Source of the DNA: Endobacter medicaginis
GTDB taxonomy: Bacteria > Pseudomonadota > Alphaproteobacteria > Acetobacterales > Acetobacteraceae
Reading direction: 5' to 3'
Length of the DNA: 52,836 nucleotides
Assembly (NCBI RefSeq): GCF_014192375.1
Contig: NZ_JACHXV010000015.1
Coordinates: 1-52,836, forward strand
The notes under the pieces are model-generated. The model was not told the DNA's origin, ran no database searches, and saw only the letters and a program-made list of their open reading frames with translations. The position numbers and the translations under genes are program-made. Below are positions 8,526-17,003 of the stretch, one piece after another. Position 1 is the first letter of the stretch; every line of letters begins with the position of its first letter.

Positions 8526-9095
8526 ATGCAGATGCACCTGCCGTTGACGTTGTCCTGGCTTGCCGACCCGGTCTGGCAGTGGCTTGCCGTGTGCCTGGGG
8601 ACCTTTGTGCTGGAGGATGCCGCAACCGTCGAGGCGGCGCTGCTGGTGGCGGGGGGACATCTGTCGGGGCGGCTGGCGCTGTCGGCGCTCTATGTGGGTG
8701 TCGTGCTGGGCGATGTCGGGCTGTACGGACTTGGCCGGCTGGGGCGCCAGGTTCCCTGGGCGCGGCGGTGGATGCCCGATACCAGCCGCGCCCGGCTGCG
8801 CGACGAGGCGGGTGGCCGGGTGATCCCGATCGTGGCGATCAGCCGCTTCATTCCCGGCGCACGGCTGCCGACCTACGTGATGTGCGGCTATCTCGATCTC
8901 GGGCTGGGGCGGTTCGCGCTGGCGTCGGCGCTGGCAACGGCGGTTTGGACCACGGGCCTGTTCTATCTGTCGGTCGCGCTGGGTCCGGGGATCGAGCGCG
9001 TCCTCGGGCGTCTGCAATGGCTGGTGCCATTCGGGCTGGTGGCGGCGATTTTCCTGATCGGGCGCTGGCTCGGCCGCGCCCGCGGGGTGGACTGA
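8526..9095 (+). CDS. DedA-family membrane protein (VTT domain)
   Basis: A 189-residue inner-membrane protein with about four to five hydrophobic segments. The VTT/SNARE-associated core is recognisable: FVLEDAATVEAALLVAGG near the N-terminus and SRFIPGARLPTYVMCGY (the F-x-P-G-x-R loop) in the middle. DedA proteins act in membrane lipid scrambling and proton-dependent homeostasis. No partner gene is adjacent that narrows the role. It starts 92 bp from the divergent mltB. Confidence 0.85.
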   Translation: MQMHLPLTLSWLADPVWQWLAVCLGTFVLEDAATVEAALLVAGGHLSGRLALSALYVGVVLGDVGLYGLGRLGRQVPWARRWMPDTSRARLRDEAGGRVIPIVAISRFIPGARLPTYVMCGYLDLGLGRFALASALATAVWTTGLFYLSVALGPGIERVLGRLQWLVPFGLVAAIFLIGRWLGRARGVD

Positions 9096-9107
9096 TCTCC
9101 CCCGCCG

Positions 9108-9551
9108 TCAGGGCCCGGCACCGAAGATATACTGGCCGATCTGCGTTTCGAGGCTGCGGTAGTCGTGCGTGTCGGTGATCGCCGCACCGGGGGCGAGCCG
9201 GGCGGCCTGCGTGCCGGGGGTGATGACAAGCTGGTTGCCGCTGGTCAGCCCGGCGCTGCCGACCGCGATGCTGCTGTCGACCGGCAGGTGGATATCGGGC
9301 TCGAGCGTCATCACCACATGTGAGAACAGAGTCTTCGGATCCAGCGTGACCGAGGCGACACGGCCGACGCGCAGCCCGGCCAGGACGACATTCGAGCCAC
9401 TGGAAATACCGTCCGCAGCGGTGAAATCCGCCGTCAGCCGGTAGCCGCCGCTTTCGCTGCCACGCGTGACCAGGAGGAAATTGAGAAACACCGCGGCCAC
9501 CAGCAGCACCAGCAGGCTGGCCAGTGTCGCAAGCTTGGAATGGCGTGTCAT
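9108..9551 (-). CDS. MlaD-domain phospholipid-transport protein
   Basis: A 147-residue protein with one N-terminal membrane anchor (LATLASLLVLLVAAVFLNFLL) and a periplasmic MCE/MlaD domain (TADFTAADGISSGSNVVLAG, VGRVASVTLD). MlaD forms the hexameric lipid ring of the Mla ABC transporter that returns phospholipids from the outer membrane. The MlaE permease and MlaF ATPase genes are not next to it. The start at MTRHSKLAT is preferred over an upstream in-frame ATG at 9572. It converges with the DedA gene with a 12-bp gap. Confidence 0.87.
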   Translation of the reverse strand: MTRHSKLATLASLLVLLVAAVFLNFLLVTRGSESGGYRLTADFTAADGISSGSNVVLAGLRVGRVASVTLDPKTLFSHVVMTLEPDIHLPVDSSIAVGSAGLTSGNQLVITPGTQAARLAPGAAITDTHDYRSLETQIGQYIFGAGP

Positions 9552-9694
9552 GCGGGCATGTTCCATGCGCACTGGTGCAGGTCAAGCAGATCGGCGGGCC
9601 GGATAGGGTCTTGCGGCGCGATGCGGGTTCGGTCAGTCAGGGGGCTCGGCTCGAACCCGCCCCAGACCACGGACCAGTGACGGACCCTGCCCCG

Positions 9695-10540
9695 ATGACC
9701 TATCTGCAAGCCGTCTGTCTCGCCTTGATCCAGGGCGTGACCGAACTGTTCCCGATCAGCAGCCTCGGACATGCGGTGGTGGTCCCTGCCCTGCTCGGCT
9801 GGTCGCTCGACCAGAGTGCGGCTGGGTTCCTGCCATTCCTGGTGTTCCTGCATTTCGCCACCGCCGCCGCGCTGCTGTTCTTCTTCCGGCGCGACTGGGT
9901 GGCGCTGTTCTCCGGCCTGCTCGGCCGTCACGGCGAGGCCTACCGCGCGCAGTCGCGGCACATCCTGCTGCTGATCGTGGTGGCGACCATCCCGGCGCTG
10001 ATCGTGGGCGCGGCGCTCGAGGCCCCGCTGCGACGCCTGTTCGGCACCCCACGACTGGCGGCTGGGTTCCTGGTGCTCAACGGGCTCCTGCTGCTCGCCG
10101 CCGACCGGCTGCGCCGCAACGAGGCGCGTGCGCTGGCGTCCGTGGCTGAGATGACGGTCTTCGATGCGGTGGTGATCGGAGTGTGGCAGTGCCTCGCCTT
10201 CCTGCCGGGGATCAGCCGCTCGGGCGCGACCATCATCGGTGGCGTGCGGCGGGGGCTCGGCCATGAGACGTCGGCGCGGTTCTCGTTCCTGATCGCGCAG
10301 CCCGTGATCCTGGCTGCCACCGCGCATCAGTTGCTCAAGTTGCGCCACCTGCCGCCCGGTGCGTCGACGCAGCCCGTCGGCGTGATCATTGCCGGCGGCA
10401 TCGCCGCGGGTGCGGCGGCACTCGCCAGCACGGCGATCCTGATGCGCTATTTCCGCAATCACGAGGATTGGGCCATGGCGCCTTTCGGCTTCTACTGTCT
10501 CGGCTTCGGCCTGCTCAGCCTGGCATGGCTGAGCCTGTGA
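9695..10540 (+). CDS. uppP: undecaprenyl-diphosphatase
   Basis: A 281-residue polytopic membrane enzyme of the UppP/BacA family. It recycles undecaprenyl diphosphate to the monophosphate carrier for peptidoglycan synthesis and gives bacitracin resistance. The first active-site block is QGVTELFPISSLGH and the second is PGISRSGATIIGG with its catalytic Arg. Roughly eight hydrophobic segments are visible. Most family members have PISSSGH, so the Leu in PISSLGH is a minor variant. Its 3' end overlaps the SGNH hydrolase gene by 16 bp. Confidence 0.93.
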   Translation: MTYLQAVCLALIQGVTELFPISSLGHAVVVPALLGWSLDQSAAGFLPFLVFLHFATAAALLFFFRRDWVALFSGLLGRHGEAYRAQSRHILLLIVVATIPALIVGAALEAPLRRLFGTPRLAAGFLVLNGLLLLAADRLRRNEARALASVAEMTVFDAVVIGVWQCLAFLPGISRSGATIIGGVRRGLGHETSARFSFLIAQPVILAATAHQLLKLRHLPPGASTQPVGVIIAGGIAAGAAALASTAILMRYFRNHEDWAMAPFGFYCLGFGLLSLAWLSL

Positions 10541-11298
10541 GGCGCGCGTTCCTCGCGGCCGCGCTGCTCGCCGCCGCCACCCTCTCCCCGGCGCAGGCCG
10601 CCACCAACATCGCTACCGCGGCGATCTCGCGGATGGCGGAGCCATGGTGGAAGGCACGTTTCGAGCAGAAACAGGCCGAGATCGAGGCCGGTCACCCTCG
10701 GCTCATCTGGTTCGGCGACTCGATCACCCAGAATTTCGAGCGCGGCGGCCCCGAGCCGTGGCGCGACTTCGCGTCTGTCTGGGCAAAGTTCTACGCGCCG
10801 CTGCACGCGATCAATCTCGGCTTCAAGGGCGACAGCACCTGCCACCTGCTCTGGCGGATCGAGAACGGTGAACTCGATCACATCCGGCCGAAGGTGATCG
10901 TGCTGCTGATCGGCGCGAACAATTTCGGCCACATCCATACCGATGCGGCGCAGACGTTCGATGGCATCGTCAAGGTGCTCGACGTCGTCCATGCCCGGCA
11001 GCCGCAGGCGCAGGTCGTGCTGATTCATGTCCTGCCGTCGATCCGCTCGACCTGGGTCAGCGCCAACACCGAGGCGGTCAATCGTCTGATGTCGCAGCGG
11101 CTCGGCTCGCTGGGTTGGGTGCACCAGGTCGACGCGGCCGGGTTGTTCACCGACCGCGAGGGACATGTGCGCCCGGATGCCTTCCTCGACCCGAAGCTCA
11201 CGCCGCCCGACCCGCCGCTGCATCCCACCGCGCAGACCCAGGCGAAACTGGCCGAAATGATCGCGCCGCTGATCGACAGGCTGCTCGCCACGCCCTGA
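10525..11298 (+). CDS. secreted SGNH-family hydrolase
   Basis: A 257-residue protein with a clear signal peptide (MAEPVRRAFLAAALLAAA...AQA). It is an SGNH/GDSL esterase or acetylhydrolase: block I is WFGDSITQNF (nucleophile Ser), block II is the Gly in GFKGDST, block III is IGANNFGH (Asn), and block V is LHPTAQ (His). It resembles the platelet-activating-factor acetylhydrolase-like branch. The substrate is unknown, perhaps acetylated surface sugars. The start at 10525, overlapping uppP by 16 bp, gives the signal peptide and implies coupling. Confidence 0.88.
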   Translation: MAEPVRRAFLAAALLAAATLSPAQAATNIATAAISRMAEPWWKARFEQKQAEIEAGHPRLIWFGDSITQNFERGGPEPWRDFASVWAKFYAPLHAINLGFKGDSTCHLLWRIENGELDHIRPKVIVLLIGANNFGHIHTDAAQTFDGIVKVLDVVHARQPQAQVVLIHVLPSIRSTWVSANTEAVNRLMSQRLGSLGWVHQVDAAGLFTDREGHVRPDAFLDPKLTPPDPPLHPTAQTQAKLAEMIAPLIDRLLATP

Positions 11299-11315
11299 GT
11301 CCGGCGGGCTTTGCG

Positions 11316-11336
11316 GGCTTAACCCGCCGTTAAGCC
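11316..11336. other. inverted repeat at the left edge of the phage-like cluster
   Basis: GGCTTAA-CCCGCCG-TTAAGCC is a perfect 7-bp inverted repeat with a 7-nt loop. It lies between the SGNH hydrolase stop and the glycosyltransferase start (21 bp away). No T-run follows, so an operator is as likely as a terminator. Confidence 0.4.
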
Positions 11337-11356
11337 GCGGGGCTCATGATCGTCTC

Positions 11357-12103
11357 ATGAGCCCTCACATCTTCATTGCCACACCTTGCTATGGCGGTTG
11401 GGTCGGGCATGGTTACATGCAGTCGGTGATCGGCTTCACACACCTGGCCGAGCGCTGCGGCATCGATACCACGCTGGCGATGCTCGCCCATGACGCGCTG
11501 ATCTCGCGGAGCCGCAACAGCCTCGTCCGCAGCTTCATGGAATCGAACGCCACGCATCTGCTGTTCATCGATGCCGACATCTCCTTCGAGCCATCGGTGC
11601 CGATCCGGCTGCTCGACGCAGCGAAGCCCATCGTCGCCTGCCTCTACCCGGTCAAGACCCATCGCTGGGAGCGGGGCTCATCGCCCGGCGAGCCGCCGGA
11701 GACAGGTCTTCTCGATTATGTCGGGGTGTTCGCCGCCGATGCGGAAGCGGATGGCGATTTCATCACCGCCGACTATGCCGGTACCGGGTTGATGCTGATC
11801 GCGCGCGAAGTGATTGCGTCGATGATCGAGGCCTATCCGGACCTCGCCTATGGCCGCATCGACGCGCATGACCAGTCGCCCTCGGCGCGGTTCCATGCGC
11901 TGTTCGACTGTTCGATCGACCGGGAGAGCGGCACCTATCTGAGCGAGGATTTCCACTTCTGCCGCCTGTGGCGCGCGCTTGGCGGTCGTATCTGGCTCGA
12001 CCGACGCAGCCGCATCACCCACACCGGCGGTACCGACTTCAGGGGCGACCCGGCCGCGCGGTTCCTGCCGGCATTTCCTCCATCAGGCAGAGATGGACCC
12101 TAA
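11357..12103 (+). CDS. GT-A-type glycosyltransferase-like protein (possible phage cargo)
   Basis: A 248-residue protein with a glycosyltransferase A-like fold. It opens HIFIATPCYGG, has a DxD-type motif in HLLFIDADISFEP, and ends with WLDRRSRITHTGGTDF, a pattern seen in small glycosyltransferases carried by phages and phage-like clusters. It is the only plus-strand gene at this end of the cluster, and its 3' end overlaps the convergent membrane-protein gene by 65 bp. It could modify host surface glycan or the particle itself. The donor and acceptor cannot be told from the sequence. Confidence 0.65.
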   Translation: MSPHIFIATPCYGGWVGHGYMQSVIGFTHLAERCGIDTTLAMLAHDALISRSRNSLVRSFMESNATHLLFIDADISFEPSVPIRLLDAAKPIVACLYPVKTHRWERGSSPGEPPETGLLDYVGVFAADAEADGDFITADYAGTGLMLIAREVIASMIEAYPDLAYGRIDAHDQSPSARFHALFDCSIDRESGTYLSEDFHFCRLWRALGGRIWLDRRSRITHTGGTDFRGDPAARFLPAFPPSGRDGP

Positions 12104-12347
12104 GGCCCTCGACCTCGTGTTCCAGCTCCAGCGTGCGCCGACGCAGCGTGGCATTGGTTTCCAGAAGCTGCGCCACCAGAGTGCCCTGCGAGCGCAGCAG
12201 TGCCGCCTGCTCGGCGCGGCCGAACATGATCAGCCAGCGCAACGCGAGACCGATCGGCACGATCACGCTCGCCCACCACCATTGCGGATCGGAGGGATGC
12301 AGGCTGTCCAGCGCATCCGGATAGGCCGATCCATCCGCCGGGCTCAT
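12039..12347 (-). CDS. small membrane protein with coiled coil, end of the tail operon
   Basis: A 102-residue protein with one hydrophobic segment (WWWASVIVPIGLALRWLIMF, about residues 23-42), followed by a Leu/Glu-rich stretch likely to form a coiled coil. It starts in a 4-bp ATGA overlap with the tail-fibre stop, so it belongs to the phage operon. Size and layout resemble small lysis-associated or spanin-like proteins, but no cysteine/lipobox pair or holin signature decides it. It is the only candidate for a lysis function in the cluster, and that is a guess. It overlaps the convergent glycosyltransferase gene. Confidence 0.55.
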   Translation of the reverse strand: MSPADGSAYPDALDSLHPSDPQWWWASVIVPIGLALRWLIMFGRAEQAALLRSQGTLVAQLLETNATLRRRTLELEHEVEGLRVHLCLMEEMPAGTARPGRP

Positions 12348-13696
12348 GGCTGCGTGCCGGCGCTGCGCCCGGTCTCGCCGAGACGCGCCTCGAGGGCGGC
12401 GAGGCGTCGCGACATCTCACCGAGCGCGGCGACGAGATCGGGGATCACCCGGGTCTGGTCGATCATCTGCGGAACGACGGCGCCACGCTCGTCTACCGCG
12501 TCCTTCTCACCGACCAGCGCCGATGGATAGACCGCGCCGAACTCATGCGCGATGAAGCCCACGGTGCGCTCCTCGCCGACCGATCCGCGCCAGACATAGG
12601 AAACCGGCCGCAATCGTCCCAGCCGCTGCCGGGCGCCCAGACCGCACAGGGGCTCGACATCCTCCTTGAGCCGGTAATCCGACGCCGTATTGTAATTCAC
12701 ACCACTGGCGATCCCGTTGGTCACCACCAGCGAGATCGAGCCGACATTCACTGTCGCGCCTTCGTCGGTCGAGCTGGTGAAACTCACGATCGGGCTGCCA
12801 TTGGACTGCCGCGAGATCCCGAGCGTGGCGACGCTCGAGCCGACATTGAACATCGTCAGATGCCCGGGCGTGTAGATCGAGCCGGTGATCACGTTCGCCA
12901 CCGGGTCCTGCACCGCCAGATTGTTGGCCATCTGGTAGACCAAAGGTACGCCGAGCGAGCCGCTCATGATGTCGCCGGTGCGATTGACGTAGCCGGTCAG
13001 GAACTGCGTCGTTGCCAGCCGGCCGGAGAGGTCGCCGGGCGGCGGCGTCGGCGCCTGCGGCGTGCCGGTGAAGACCGGCGAGGCCAGCGGCGCCGCTGCC
13101 GGCAGCTTGAGCGACAGGAACGGCGCTCCCGGTGCGGGCTGGATCATCGACGCATCGATCGCGGTCGTGCCGGCCGGCACGGTGATCGTCCACAATGCGA
13201 TCGCACCGGCCGGTGCCGCGGTACCGCTGACCATGGAGAGTGCGACGCGCTCCTGCAGCACGGTCGCCTGCGCACCCCCCTGCCCGTCCACGCCGAACAT
13301 CGTCTGGCCCGGATTGGTGGCATTGAAATACGGCAGCACCGTCGCACCACCCTGCTGTTCGGAAAACGCCGCGGCGACACACCAGGTCGCACCGGCGGCA
13401 GGCACGGCCAGTGTCGTCACCGTGGTATTGATCGCGAGCTTGACCACCGGGTCGGACGAGGGCGGCAAGGTGCCGTAGTAGTCCGCATCGACCACCGATG
13501 GTGTCATCAGGCTGCCTGGGCCGACCAGGACGTTCAGCCCCGTGCCGGGCGTGCAGGCCAGACCGTCGACATAGGCGTGCGCGTTACCGAACACCGCCTG
13601 TGCGAGATATCCGAGTCCCACCAGCGTGTTGCGCGACTGCAAGAGCTGATCGGTGTCGGTCGGCACGCTGCCGACATAGACGATCTGTCGATCCAT
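12344..13696 (-). CDS. tail fibre with S74-type self-cleaving chaperone domain
   Basis: A 450-residue fibre. The N-terminal part (to about 250) is Ala/Thr/Gly-rich with fibre-type repeats (SPVFTGTPQAPTPP and RLATTQFLTGYV, as in phage fibre modules). The C-terminal part (about 339-450) is an intramolecular chaperone/peptidase S74 domain: TASDYRLKEDVEPL holds the expected cleavage Ser339, GFIAHEF is the second conserved block, and a terminal coiled coil (MSRRLAALEARLG) would trimerise. Such domains fold the trimer and then cut themselves off. It would be the receptor-binding protein of the particle. It is the last structural gene before the small membrane protein. Confidence 0.85.
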   Translation of the reverse strand: MDRQIVYVGSVPTDTDQLLQSRNTLVGLGYLAQAVFGNAHAYVDGLACTPGTGLNVLVGPGSLMTPSVVDADYYGTLPPSSDPVVKLAINTTVTTLAVPAAGATWCVAAAFSEQQGGATVLPYFNATNPGQTMFGVDGQGGAQATVLQERVALSMVSGTAAPAGAIALWTITVPAGTTAIDASMIQPAPGAPFLSLKLPAAAPLASPVFTGTPQAPTPPPGDLSGRLATTQFLTGYVNRTGDIMSGSLGVPLVYQMANNLAVQDPVANVITGSIYTPGHLTMFNVGSSVATLGISRQSNGSPIVSFTSSTDEGATVNVGSISLVVTNGIASGVNYNTASDYRLKEDVEPLCGLGARQRLGRLRPVSYVWRGSVGEERTVGFIAHEFGAVYPSALVGEKDAVDERGAVVPQMIDQTRVIPDLVAALGEMSRRLAALEARLGETGRSAGTQP

Positions 13697-13706
13697 GACC
13701 TGTCCC

Positions 13707-14987
13707 TCAATACTGGATCAGCCGCACGCCGCAGCGCGTCGCGGCCGGAATGGCGCTGGCGACCGTCGCGCAGATCGCGCCGATGCCAAGTGTCGTGGTC
13801 ATCGGTTGCGCAACCGTGCCGATGTGGTCTGCTGCCCGCAATGCGGGGCCCGATCGTGTCGGGATGAAGCTCGTGACCGCGGTGCCGGGTTCGAACTGCC
13901 AGCATTGCGTCAGCACCGGCGGGATCGTCGTCCCCTGTCCGACCAGCATCAGCCGCAGCCGCACGGTCCGGGGGGCCGCTCGGCCGGGGAGCGGCAGGCT
14001 GATCCGCTGCCACACACCGCGGCGCGTCATGTCAGCGGCGGTCGAGAGGCTCTGTCCCGAATCATCGCAGGTGAGTGCTGCCGACACGCAGCCCGGATCC
14101 TGAGGCAGCAGCAGCCACAGGCTGGCCACCGCGGCCGCGCTGCCTGCGGCAATGCTGACCGACGGTCCGGCCGTGTCTCCTTCCGCCACCGCGCACGACA
14201 TCACCTGGCTTCCGCTCAGGAGCGCCTGGGTGCTCGTGACCGGCTGACCCGACCCATACAGGAAATCATTCCAGCCGAGACTGTCGGCGATCAGGTTCCA
14301 CCCCGCCGGCTCTGCCAGCACCGCGCCCGACTGCGTCCGGACGCTGAACGGGCCGACAAGGTGCATGCTGCCGGATCCGTCGATGAAGGTGGCCGGAGTC
14401 CAGCGATCGGTCCGCAAGCCCGTGGCCGTCGTACTGTCAGACCACCCCTCGACCAGGAAGCCGTAATCGAGACTGCGCGATCCGTAGCGCATCGGTCCGA
14501 TCCCGTAGCCCCCGGCCGCGTTCATACCCGCTGCATTCGAGATCACCCCGGTATCGGCCGTGCGGCTCGGCTCGACGATCCGCCAGTCAATCTGCGCCAG
14601 GGTGGAAAGTGTCAGCGCCAGCGCATCGCGCGTCGCGCGGGTTGGCAGCAGCGCGGCCCGAATCCTGGCACGATAGGCGTCGTCAGACTCCCCCGCGCCG
14701 CGTCCGAGAGCGGGACCGAAGAAATCGGCGCTGATCATCTCCAGATGGCCGCCGCTCGCGCTGGCCAGTCGAGTCTGCGCGAAAACCGCCTGCAACTGGG
14801 CGAATATCGCGACCCAGGCCGTCGCCTGACCCGCCAGAACGGCGTCGAGCACCGGGGTCGGCGAGACCGGATCGGCGCCGCGCTCAGCGAACCATCCCGA
14901 CGGCAGGACTGCGCGCATGCGCGCCTGCATCTGGCTGCTCGTCTGGCCCGCAACCGGGCCCAGCAATGTCGGATCGACCGCGGTCAT
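13707..14987 (-). CDS. modular tail protein: baseplate-like N-terminus plus beta-rich C-terminus
   Basis: A 426-residue protein between baseplate J and the fibre. Residues 1 to about 140 (VFAQTRLASASGGHLEMISADFF, split as VFAQTRLASASGG and HLEMISADFF; then YRARIRAALL) resemble the N-terminal module common in baseplate-attached tail proteins. After about residue 200 it becomes a beta-rich, Ser/Thr/Gly-rich region (residues about 205-400) like the lectin/carbohydrate-binding folds on fibres. In Mu/P2-type order this slot holds gp48/gpI, which links baseplate and fibre. I cannot name a precise family; the linker role is inferred from position and architecture. Confidence 0.6.
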   Translation of the reverse strand: MTAVDPTLLGPVAGQTSSQMQARMRAVLPSGWFAERGADPVSPTPVLDAVLAGQATAWVAIFAQLQAVFAQTRLASASGGHLEMISADFFGPALGRGAGESDDAYRARIRAALLPTRATRDALALTLSTLAQIDWRIVEPSRTADTGVISNAAGMNAAGGYGIGPMRYGSRSLDYGFLVEGWSDSTTATGLRTDRWTPATFIDGSGSMHLVGPFSVRTQSGAVLAEPAGWNLIADSLGWNDFLYGSGQPVTSTQALLSGSQVMSCAVAEGDTAGPSVSIAAGSAAAVASLWLLLPQDPGCVSAALTCDDSGQSLSTAADMTRRGVWQRISLPLPGRAAPRTVRLRLMLVGQGTTIPPVLTQCWQFEPGTAVTSFIPTRSGPALRAADHIGTVAQPMTTTLGIGAICATVASAIPAATRCGVRLIQY

Positions 14988-14990
14988 CGC

Positions 14991-16091
14991 TCAGCCGCCC
15001 ACGACCGAGATCTGACCGGCGCGCACCACGCTCGTCAGGGTGCCGCCGAGATCGGACGATCCGCCGTCGAGCGTCACCGACACCACATTGGTCACCGCAG
15101 CACTTGCCGCATAGGCCAGGGCGACGATCCGGGTCAGGCGCAACGGCGCCCCCACCGGCAGCGCTCCCACATATGCATCGACCGCGAGCGTGATCGCGGC
15201 CGCCACATCGGCGAACACGGCCTGGGCATCGATTTCGACCACGACCTGCATGTTGGCGACGATCACCGTCGGTCCGATCACACTGAACCGCGAGCCGATC
15301 GGACGCACCGCATCCACGGCCTGTTGCGCCGCATCGAGCAGCGCGGCAGGGGGCGCCCCGCTACCATCGTCCATCACCACGGTGAAATAGCCGGGCACGA
15401 CAGTGCCGTCGGGCGCGGTATTCTCGATGACCTCGCAGCTCACCCCGAGTTGCACCGCCTGCACCGCGGTCCGGATCGCCAGCACCGTCGCCTGCGCGCG
15501 GCTGTTGATGTAGGCGACGAAGCGGGCGCGCAGCGCCGCATCGGTCTCCGGATCGGCACCGTTGGTGAACGCCACCGGATTGCTGACCAAGTCGATCCCG
15601 GGGATGGACGAGCCCTGCAGGGAAATTGTCCCGGACGCCACATTGCCGAGAGTTCCAGCCGTCAGCGCCCTCACCGTGACCGCCACCGAGACCGTTCCGG
15701 CCGGCCGGGTATAGGGCCCACCGACGACCGCGAAACTCACCGAACCATCGGCCGTCCTGACCTGCGCGCCGTTGGGGATTACCGCGCTGCTGCCGGCGGG
15801 GTTGAGCGAACTCATCACCACCTGCCCGCTCGCCGAGGTCGCCGCCAGGCGTGTCAGACCGAAATCGCCCACCCAGCTGTCGATATCGGTGCCTGAGCTG
15901 GTCGCGAGCCGCGTCGACGCCAGCACCTGCATGTTGAGAAACTGCACCCAAAGGGCAATCGACGCACCCGATTCCAGCAGGGCGCGCGCCACCGAACCGC
16001 TGCTGACATCGATCAGTGACCCGCTTGCATCCTGCAAGCCAGCACACATGCCCTGCACGATGTCATCGAAGCTCTGTAAAGTGGTTGTCAT
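14991..16091 (-). CDS. baseplate wedge protein J
   Basis: A 366-residue baseplate protein of the gpJ/gp47 family of contractile tails. Family features seen are an N-terminal SFDDIVQGM region, the GTDIDSWVGDFGLTRL block, the Baseplate_J core GADPETDAALRARFVAYI, and C-terminal Ala-rich repeats near LTRIVALAYA. With gpW and gpI it makes the wedges that trigger sheath contraction. Its start overlaps the upstream gpW gene by 4 bp. Confidence 0.9.
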   Translation of the reverse strand: MTTTLQSFDDIVQGMCAGLQDASGSLIDVSSGSVARALLESGASIALWVQFLNMQVLASTRLATSSGTDIDSWVGDFGLTRLAATSASGQVVMSSLNPAGSSAVIPNGAQVRTADGSVSFAVVGGPYTRPAGTVSVAVTVRALTAGTLGNVASGTISLQGSSIPGIDLVSNPVAFTNGADPETDAALRARFVAYINSRAQATVLAIRTAVQAVQLGVSCEVIENTAPDGTVVPGYFTVVMDDGSGAPPAALLDAAQQAVDAVRPIGSRFSVIGPTVIVANMQVVVEIDAQAVFADVAAAITLAVDAYVGALPVGAPLRLTRIVALAYAASAAVTNVVSVTLDGGSSDLGGTLTSVVRAGQISVVGG

Positions 16092-16465
16092 GGAGACCCG
16101 CCGACGGTGAGTGCAACGCGCGATGTCGTGCCGTCGGCGGCGTCCGCATAGGTGATGGTGGTATCGATGGTGCCGTTGCCGGAATCGCTTACGCTGACCT
16201 GCGGCGCGGGACTCGTGGCGATGGCCGCCTCGAGCTGGAGCTGCCGGCGGATCGACGCCGCGATCTGGCCGGCCGCGACCACGTTGCCGATTTGGCTCCG
16301 CAGCCCACCCCCGTAACCGACATCCCAGATATAGTCGCCCGGGTTGGTCAGCAGCCGTCGCAGCACACGTTGGCGTACCCAGTCATCCGCAGTGACCGTG
16401 GCCAGCCCGCTGCCGGCATCGAGCATGAGATCGCCGCCGATATCGTGAGAGAGATCCATGGTCAC
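16088..16465 (-). CDS. baseplate wedge protein, GpW/gp25 family
   Basis: A 125-residue protein with the compact gp25/GpW lysozyme-like-fold signature: VRQRVLRRLLTNPGDYIWD (lower-wedge core with the conserved Arg-Leu and PGD) followed by AAGQIAASIRRQL. This family links tube, sheath and baseplate and is one of the most conserved contractile-tail proteins. It has 4-bp overlaps with gpV upstream and gpJ downstream. Confidence 0.85.
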   Translation of the reverse strand: MTMDLSHDIGGDLMLDAGSGLATVTADDWVRQRVLRRLLTNPGDYIWDVGYGGGLRSQIGNVVAAGQIAASIRRQLQLEAAIATSPAPQVSVSDSGNGTIDTTITYADAADGTTSRVALTVGGSP

Positions 16466-16998
16466 CCCTGTGACTTGATCGGCTGGCCCGACATATCCGA
16501 CCCGGCCTTGACACCGGTGTGGAGGTGCTGTTCGAGCGACACGCCGCCGGCGCTGATGTCGCCATCCGCCGTGATCCGGCCCGCGACATGCAGGTCACCG
16601 CCGATCGCGATGCCTTTTCGCGACAGATGCAGATACACACCCTGGTCGGCGAAGATGCCGATCTCTCCTGGCTGCACCACATCGCCGCTCGCCGGCGATA
16701 CCGGTGGCGTCTTGGTCGCGTCGAACAGGCGACCGACGATGACGGGATGTTCCGCATCACCCTCCATCGGCGCGATCACCACCTGGGTGTCGACCTCGCA
16801 CGGACAGGCGATCTTCAATCCGCCGGCGGCGAAGCCGGAGTCCGGAATCCAGCCGCTTTCGATCCCCTCCGGCTGAATCGTCACCTTCACCGTATGTGTC
16901 TTTGCGTCGACAGCCGAGACGATGGCATGCCGAAGCCGGCCGATGCGGCTGTCGGCCATCATCGCCTCGAGTTTCATTCGTTCGAGAAACTCCTGCAT
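16462..16998 (-). CDS. baseplate spike protein V
   Basis: A 178-residue spike of the P2 gpV/Mu gp45 type. An OB-fold part (residues about 20-95, GRLRHAIVSAVDAKTHTV) leads to a triple beta-helix (GIAIGGDLHVAGRITADGDI, strongly repetitive). The tip carries His158-x-His160 in LEQHLHTG. In P2-type spikes an HxH motif from three chains binds an iron ion at the membrane-piercing apex, so the same is inferred here. It sits between gpD and gpW as expected. Confidence 0.88.
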   Translation of the reverse strand: MQEFLERMKLEAMMADSRIGRLRHAIVSAVDAKTHTVKVTIQPEGIESGWIPDSGFAAGGLKIACPCEVDTQVVIAPMEGDAEHPVIVGRLFDATKTPPVSPASGDVVQPGEIGIFADQGVYLHLSRKGIAIGGDLHVAGRITADGDISAGGVSLEQHLHTGVKAGSDMSGQPIKSQG

Positions 16999-17003
16999 GG
17001 CTC

